Shown here: in pieces, positions 6,282-9,137 of the stretch | Position numbering within the stretch: the first letter of the stretch is position 1 | Layout of the letters: every line of letters starts with the position of its first letter | Assembly (NCBI GenBank): GCA_018224455.1 | Contig: JAGTUY010000476.1 | Coordinates: forward strand, 1 to 9,137 | DNA: 9,137 bases | Direction of reading: 5' to 3' | Source: Desulfosarcina sp. | GTDB taxonomy: Bacteria > Desulfobacterota > Desulfobacteria > Desulfobacterales > Desulfosarcinaceae | The notes under the pieces: model-generated | Database searches by the model: none | What the model saw: the letters and a program-made list of their open reading frames with translations, nothing else | What the model was told of the DNA's origin: nothing | Program-made: the position numbers and the translations under genes

Positions 6282-7295
6282 ATGGTCACTTCAGCCGACA
6301 GGCAGTCCCGTAAAAAAGGGGCAATCCTGGGCATGTACGTTGGTGATGCCCTGGCTATGCCGGTTCACTGGTACTACGATCGAGGTGCACTTGCTCGGGA
6401 TTACGGCCGGGTGACCGATTATATGTTTCCGAAAAATCCGCATCCCGATAGTATCCTGTGGCGCTCCGCATACACGCCGGTCAACACGAAGGCCGACATT
6501 CTCCACGACCAGGCCCGGTTCTGGGGGCGTCCGGGTATACACTACCACCAGTTTCTCGAGGCCGGTGAAAACACGTTGAACCTGAAGCTCTGTTCGCTGC
6601 TGCTCAACCACCTTTTGGAAAACGACGGCTACGACCCCGATGCTTACCTGACCGAATACATCGCATTCATGACCACCCCCGGCAATCACAAGGATACCTA
6701 TGCAGAGGAGTATCACCGCCATTTTTTCAACAACTATGCGTCCGGAAAGCCCCCACGGGCCTGCGGGGTGATTGAGAAGCACATCAGTGGTCTTATCGGC
6801 ATGATTCCGCTGGCCGTCTATCATGCCGACGACCCCGATCTGGCCAGGCGGGCGGCCTTTGAACATCTTGGCCATACCCATCTGGGTGCGCGCATGCAGG
6901 CGGCCGGTGAATGGCTCATGGATGTGCTGCTTCCCGTTCTGGGCGGTGAAAACATCGTTGACGTGATTGCCGAGAAGGTTCGGCGGCAGGACAACCCGCT
7001 GCTGGGCCACCCGTTGATGCGATGGCTCGACGATCCCGACGAAATCGTCGTGGGCCGACGCCTCAGCAGCGCCTGCTACGTGGAAGATGCGCTGCCGGCC
7101 ACCGCCTACCTGGCGTTGAAGTATTACGACGACGTGGCCCGGGGCCTGGTCGCCAACACCAACCTGGGCGGCGACAACGCCGGCCGGGGAGCGGTGCTGG
7201 GCGCCCTGCTGGGGGCGGCCAACGGCCACGGGGCCTTCCCCCAATCATGGGTGAATGGACTTCGTCACCCGCCACCGGAACTGCTCAGCCGCTGA
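6282..7295 (+). CDS. ADP-ribosylglycohydrolase-like protein (ARH / J1-crystallin / SelJ-type)
   Basis: AAGGAG lies five bases before the ATG. The 337-residue product has the all-helical ARH fold signatures: GAILGMYVGDALAMPVHW at 13-30 and, near the C-terminus, a GGD-initiated helix at 296-315 followed by a Gly/Ala-rich run. Canonical enzymes such as DraG and ARH1/3 bind two Mg ions through a (T/S)DDT motif and a GGDTD-type motif. Here these positions appear to read GENT (95-98) and GGDNAG (296-301), so most metal-binding Asp residues are replaced. From memory, this altered pattern recalls the divergent branch that includes jellyfish J1-crystallins and selenoprotein J. Canonical ADP-ribose hydrolysis is therefore uncertain; a different ligand, or a structural or binding role, is possible. 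It closes the tight cluster. Confidence 0.88.
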   Translation: MVTSADRQSRKKGAILGMYVGDALAMPVHWYYDRGALARDYGRVTDYMFPKNPHPDSILWRSAYTPVNTKADILHDQARFWGRPGIHYHQFLEAGENTLNLKLCSLLLNHLLENDGYDPDAYLTEYIAFMTTPGNHKDTYAEEYHRHFFNNYASGKPPRACGVIEKHISGLIGMIPLAVYHADDPDLARRAAFEHLGHTHLGARMQAAGEWLMDVLLPVLGGENIVDVIAEKVRRQDNPLLGHPLMRWLDDPDEIVVGRRLSSACYVEDALPATAYLALKYYDDVARGLVANTNLGGDNAGRGAVLGALLGAANGHGAFPQSWVNGLRHPPPELLSR

Positions 7296-7360
7296 ACGGG
7301 TGGCCATGAGAATGAAATGCGGCAGTCAGCTGGTTTACATCTACCATTGAACCGATGTTT

Positions 7361-7381
7361 AATCCATCTGCGCTGTGGATT
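7361..7381. repeat. Short inverted repeat in the gap before the small ORF
   Basis: AATCCA (7361-7366) and TGGATT (7376-7381) form a perfect six-base inverted repeat with a nine-base loop, in the 113-base gap between the glycohydrolase-like gene and the 62-residue ORF. There is no T-run, so it is not an intrinsic terminator. It could be a processing site or operator, but it is short enough to occur by chance. Confidence 0.25.
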
Positions 7382-7408
7382 CATATTGAATAGAGAAAGG
7401 GAACAGTT

Positions 7409-7597
7409 ATGAACACTGAAAATAAGGACACTTTATACGTGAAGGTCAAGGACATGGCGGGCAATGATTTTGTGTGTCCCCTGGACGAACTAAAAGACCC
7501 GAAAAGTATCAGCGATGCGGAAATGGAAAATTGCGTCGAGGACGCGGTGGTCGGTCGGTATGCAAGCCAGATGAAAATAGTCGATTCGGCACATTGA
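7409..7597 (+). CDS. Small acidic hypothetical protein
   Basis: This 62-residue ORF begins at an ATG preceded by AAAGGGA about eight bases upstream and ends 27 bases before a strong terminator, so it looks like a genuine gene. The product is soluble and acidic, with many Asp and Glu. It begins with a likely beta hairpin (LYVKVKDMAGNDFVCPLDEL, 9-28) followed by a likely helix (36-52). Two Cys (23 and 42) are not in a metal-binding spacing. I do not recognise a family. It is on the same strand as the cluster above but 113 bases away, so it may be the last gene of that transcript or have its own promoter; I see no strong promoter in the gap. Confidence 0.65.
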   Translation: MNTENKDTLYVKVKDMAGNDFVCPLDELKDPKSISDAEMENCVEDAVVGRYASQMKIVDSAH

Positions 7598-7624
7598 GAC
7601 ACCATTTGCGCGACTGCGATAAAT

Positions 7625-7664
7625 AAAAGCGCCGCAGGCTGATCGATGCCTTCGGCGCTTTTTT
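7625..7664. terminator. Rho-independent terminator, probably bidirectional
   Basis: A 17-base-pair stem (AAAAGCGCCGCAGGC paired with the arm starting GCC at 7648), with one mismatch in its interior, closes a loop of about eight bases and is followed by T7659-T7664. The left side carries AAAA preceded by AAATA, which gives a T-rich tract on the opposite strand. It lies between the convergent genes ending at 7597 and 7682, so it can serve both. Confidence 0.88.
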
Positions 7665-7681
7665 ATGGACTTCGCTTTAAA

Positions 7682-7918
7682 CTAAAGTTTTTCGGGATTG
7701 CACAGTTTTTTTTCGCTTACCGCGCTCCGTCCGCAGTTTCTGCAAAAGTGCGCCGCGGGCTGGATCAGTTTTTTAAATGCAGAGGTGTGGGCTTCGAAAT
7801 AGCCTTCGTCCAGAAGGGCGCAGAGGGTTTTTTTAGTTTTATAATTCACTGCGTATTCGGGACGATTAAGGGTGAATGGCCTGATTATGTTCAAGGTATT
7901 ATCCGCTTTTTGATTCAT
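7682..7918 (-). CDS. Small basic protein with C-terminal cysteine cluster
   Basis: The 78-residue product has a good ribosome binding site (AAAGGA about seven bases before the ATG) and ends just before a terminator usable on this strand. The C-terminus has His57, Cys59, Cys62 and Cys73 in an HFCRNCG...KLC arrangement, which could bind one zinc or similar metal. The N-terminal part is basic and hydrophilic (NIIRPFTLNRPEYAVNYKTK at 10-29) with a likely helix at 31-52. No membrane segment is visible. I do not recognise the family; metal binding is inferred from spacing only. It is on the same strand as the hydrolase gene upstream but separated by 128 bases. Confidence 0.66.
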   Translation of the reverse strand: MNQKADNTLNIIRPFTLNRPEYAVNYKTKKTLCALLDEGYFEAHTSAFKKLIQPAAHFCRNCGRSAVSEKKLCNPEKL

Positions 7919-7957
7919 GGCGTGTTCCTTTCCGCCAATCTCGGCTCATGTTGATGA

Positions 7958-7980
7958 AAAGTTGGTAAATGAGCAACTTT
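7958..7980 (-). terminator. Weak hairpin downstream of the hydrolase gene
   Basis: AAAGTTG (7958-7964) and CAACTTT (7974-7980) form a seven-base-pair stem with a nine-base loop between two minus-strand genes. On the minus strand the T-run is mostly part of the stem, so termination would be inefficient at best. The rest of the gap at 7919-8046 shows only the ribosome binding site of the 78-residue gene. Confidence 0.25.
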
Positions 7981-8046
7981 CAACGGTACAGGGCAACAAA
8001 GGATTGCTGTTTTTTCCAGCGACCTCAATCGGCAGCCAAACGGCTA

Positions 8047-8835
8047 CTACATTCCCGCAAGGACTTCATTGAAAAAGTAGGTCATGTGCTGCCAGGAGCG
8101 GCGGTCTGCCGACGGACTATAGGCCAGTGCCGTCATTCCCCGTTTGTCCGCATCCGGGTTGGTGAAGCTGTGGCGGGTGCCGCCGTAGGCGATCATCTGC
8201 CAGTCGATGGATGAGGCGTTCATGGCATTGACGTAGGTGGTCATGGCTTCGGGCGTGTTCATGGGATCCGCGGCACCGTGGCAGATCAGGATCTTGGCAC
8301 GGGTCTGTCCGGCCTGCTCGGCGGAGACGGGGATCAGGGAGCCGTGAAAGCTGACCACCCCTTTCAGGTCGGCACCGCTATAGGCCAGCACCTGGACCGT
8401 GGCGCCGCCGAAGCAGTAGCCGATGGCCGCCAGCCGAGCGGTATCCACCTGCGGCTGTTTTTTGAGTACTTCCAGGCCAGCCAAGGCACGTTTCAGCCAA
8501 GCGTCCATATTGCTGTTGACTTCCTTCATCCAGGCGGCAGCCTGATCAGGGTGCTCGGTGGATTTGCCTTTTCCATACATGTCTACGGCAAATGCCACAT
8601 AGCCCATTTCGGCCAGCCGTTCGGCGCGGCTGCGCGCATAGTCGTTTAATCCCCACCACTCGTGAACCACCAGAATCCCGGGCGCCTTGCCGGAAATGGC
8701 ATCATCGTAGGCCAGGTAACCTTCCAAACTTGTTCCTGCGTGGGTGTAAGCCATCGGTCGAGTAACCACCTTGGCGTGGGCGGTGCCGATCGACAAAAGC
8801 AGAATGATTAAAATCAATAATGGTTTTATTTTCAT
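8047..8835 (-). CDS. Exported dienelactone hydrolase-family protein
   Basis: The 262-residue product has a clear signal peptide: Lys2 and Lys4, a Leu/Ile core (5-15), and a likely cleavage after AHA at residue 21. The mature part is an alpha/beta hydrolase of the dienelactone hydrolase family (PF01738). It carries the HEWWGLN segment (58-64), the nucleophile elbow GYCFGG with Cys141, Asp190 in HGAADP, and His222 in RHSFTNP, so the Cys-Asp-His triad is complete. The classic enzyme opens dienelactones in chloroaromatic breakdown, but many exported relatives have unknown substrates, and no catechol pathway gene is nearby. AAAGGAG lies five bases before the ATG. Length is normal for a secreted member. 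Location is probably periplasmic. Confidence 0.93.
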   Translation of the reverse strand: MKIKPLLILIILLLSIGTAHAKVVTRPMAYTHAGTSLEGYLAYDDAISGKAPGILVVHEWWGLNDYARSRAERLAEMGYVAFAVDMYGKGKSTEHPDQAAAWMKEVNSNMDAWLKRALAGLEVLKKQPQVDTARLAAIGYCFGGATVQVLAYSGADLKGVVSFHGSLIPVSAEQAGQTRAKILICHGAADPMNTPEAMTTYVNAMNASSIDWQMIAYGGTRHSFTNPDADKRGMTALAYSPSADRRSWQHMTYFFNEVLAGM

Positions 8836-8896
8836 GTAGACTCCTTTCAGCGCCTCAAAGGAAGGCGATCAGGTTTATCCCCTTTCCTCGATTATA
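8836..8896 (-). promoter_or_regulatory. Promoter and structured leader of the hydrolase gene
   Basis: On the minus strand a perfect TATAAT (8891-8896) lies about 55 bases before the ATG; the -35 region is poor, so it may need an activator. In the leader, the ribosome binding site AAAGGA (8842-8847) can pair with TCCTTT (minus strand of 8857-8862). A second pair, CGCCT (8863-8867) with AGGCG (8851-8855), interleaves with it. The order stem1-stem2-stem1'-stem2' is that of an H-type pseudoknot covering the ribosome binding site. This is predicted from pairing only. Confidence 0.4.
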
Positions 8897-9137
8897 AAAT
8901 TTGGAATCATTCGCATCTTTCATGACCGGTTTTCCGCAGAACAGAGGGAATGTCAACAGTTGCAGAACAAACGTTTTGCGGCGTTGATGGTCGGCGAATG
9001 CCGGGTGGGTGCGTCACCATTTTCATCGGCAGAGCATCTGACCTCATAGTAGGTAGGAATTGGAAAATATCAAGGTGGCTGGTTTTTTTGGTTGAGCCGG
9101 CCATGCGAGTGTGTCCGAGGCGGGCACGAAAAAAAAA
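8897..9137. other. Terminal non-coding stretch
   Basis: Apart from upstream promoter sequence for the hydrolase gene, I see no supported gene here. The one short minus-strand frame (8907-9104) has low-complexity-like composition and no family resemblance. The window ends in a run of nine A residues after a small GTGTCC/GGGCAC hairpin (9111-9127); the A-run is on the wrong side for a terminator in either direction. Confidence 0.5.

Noticed and set aside
6291..7244. Minus-strand ORF of 317 codons
   Set aside because: Antisense shadow of the ARH-like gene, which has clear family motifs and a ribosome binding site.
7988..8015. Stem with a two-base bulge followed by six T residues on the plus strand
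   Set aside because: No plus-strand gene lies upstream for it to terminate after the terminator at 7625-7664, and the stem is weak.
9111..9137. Hairpin next to a run of nine A residues at the window end
   Set aside because: The T-run on the minus strand would precede the stem, so it cannot be an intrinsic terminator on either strand.

Overview
The window looks like chromosomal DNA from a Gram-negative bacterium with moderately high GC. Gene content (a short-Q-loop cytochrome bd oxidase beside housekeeping and orphan genes, and a MoaD-type carrier) would suit an anaerobe or microaerophile such as a deltaproteobacterial sulfate reducer. That placement is inferred from general resemblance only; no rRNA or other phylogenetic marker is present. 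I see no phage, insertion sequence, CRISPR array, tRNA or rRNA.

Layout. Bases 1-699 hold the 3' part of a short-chain dehydrogenase (SDR) whose start lies outside the window. A promoter-bearing gap leads into a compact plus-strand operon at 878-3405: cydA (CioA-like), cydB, and a hidden 41-residue single-helix protein resembling DUF2474 / CydX-type accessory subunits. The genes overlap by 8 and 23 bases. The operon meets head-on a minus-strand gene (3402-4292) with a remote protein-kinase-like catalytic loop, and the two stop codons interlock in one TTAA palindrome.

After a 431-base divergent gap comes a second plus-strand cluster at 4724-7295: a MoaD/ThiS-like ubiquitin-fold carrier ending in Gly-Gly-Met, a 175-residue protein of unknown family, a second SDR, and an ADP-ribosylglycohydrolase-like protein. 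A small acidic ORF (7409-7597) follows and ends at a clear, probably bidirectional, terminator. The last part has two minus-strand genes: a 78-residue protein with a cysteine cluster, and an exported dienelactone-hydrolase-family enzyme with an intact Cys-Asp-His triad. The final 300 bases carry no convincing gene beyond the leader of the hydrolase gene.

How the genes work together. The cyd operon should encode a membrane quinol oxidase that reduces O2 to water. The 4724-7295 cluster is the most interesting part. Its genes are tightly spaced, and three of its four proteins belong to known folds but differ at the residues that normally define their chemistry: the carrier has an extra residue after Gly-Gly, the SDR lacks the catalytic Tyr, and the glycohydrolase-like protein lacks canonical metal-binding Asp residues. 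The fourth protein is unrecognised. I can propose that they form one pathway, but the sequence does not tell me which.
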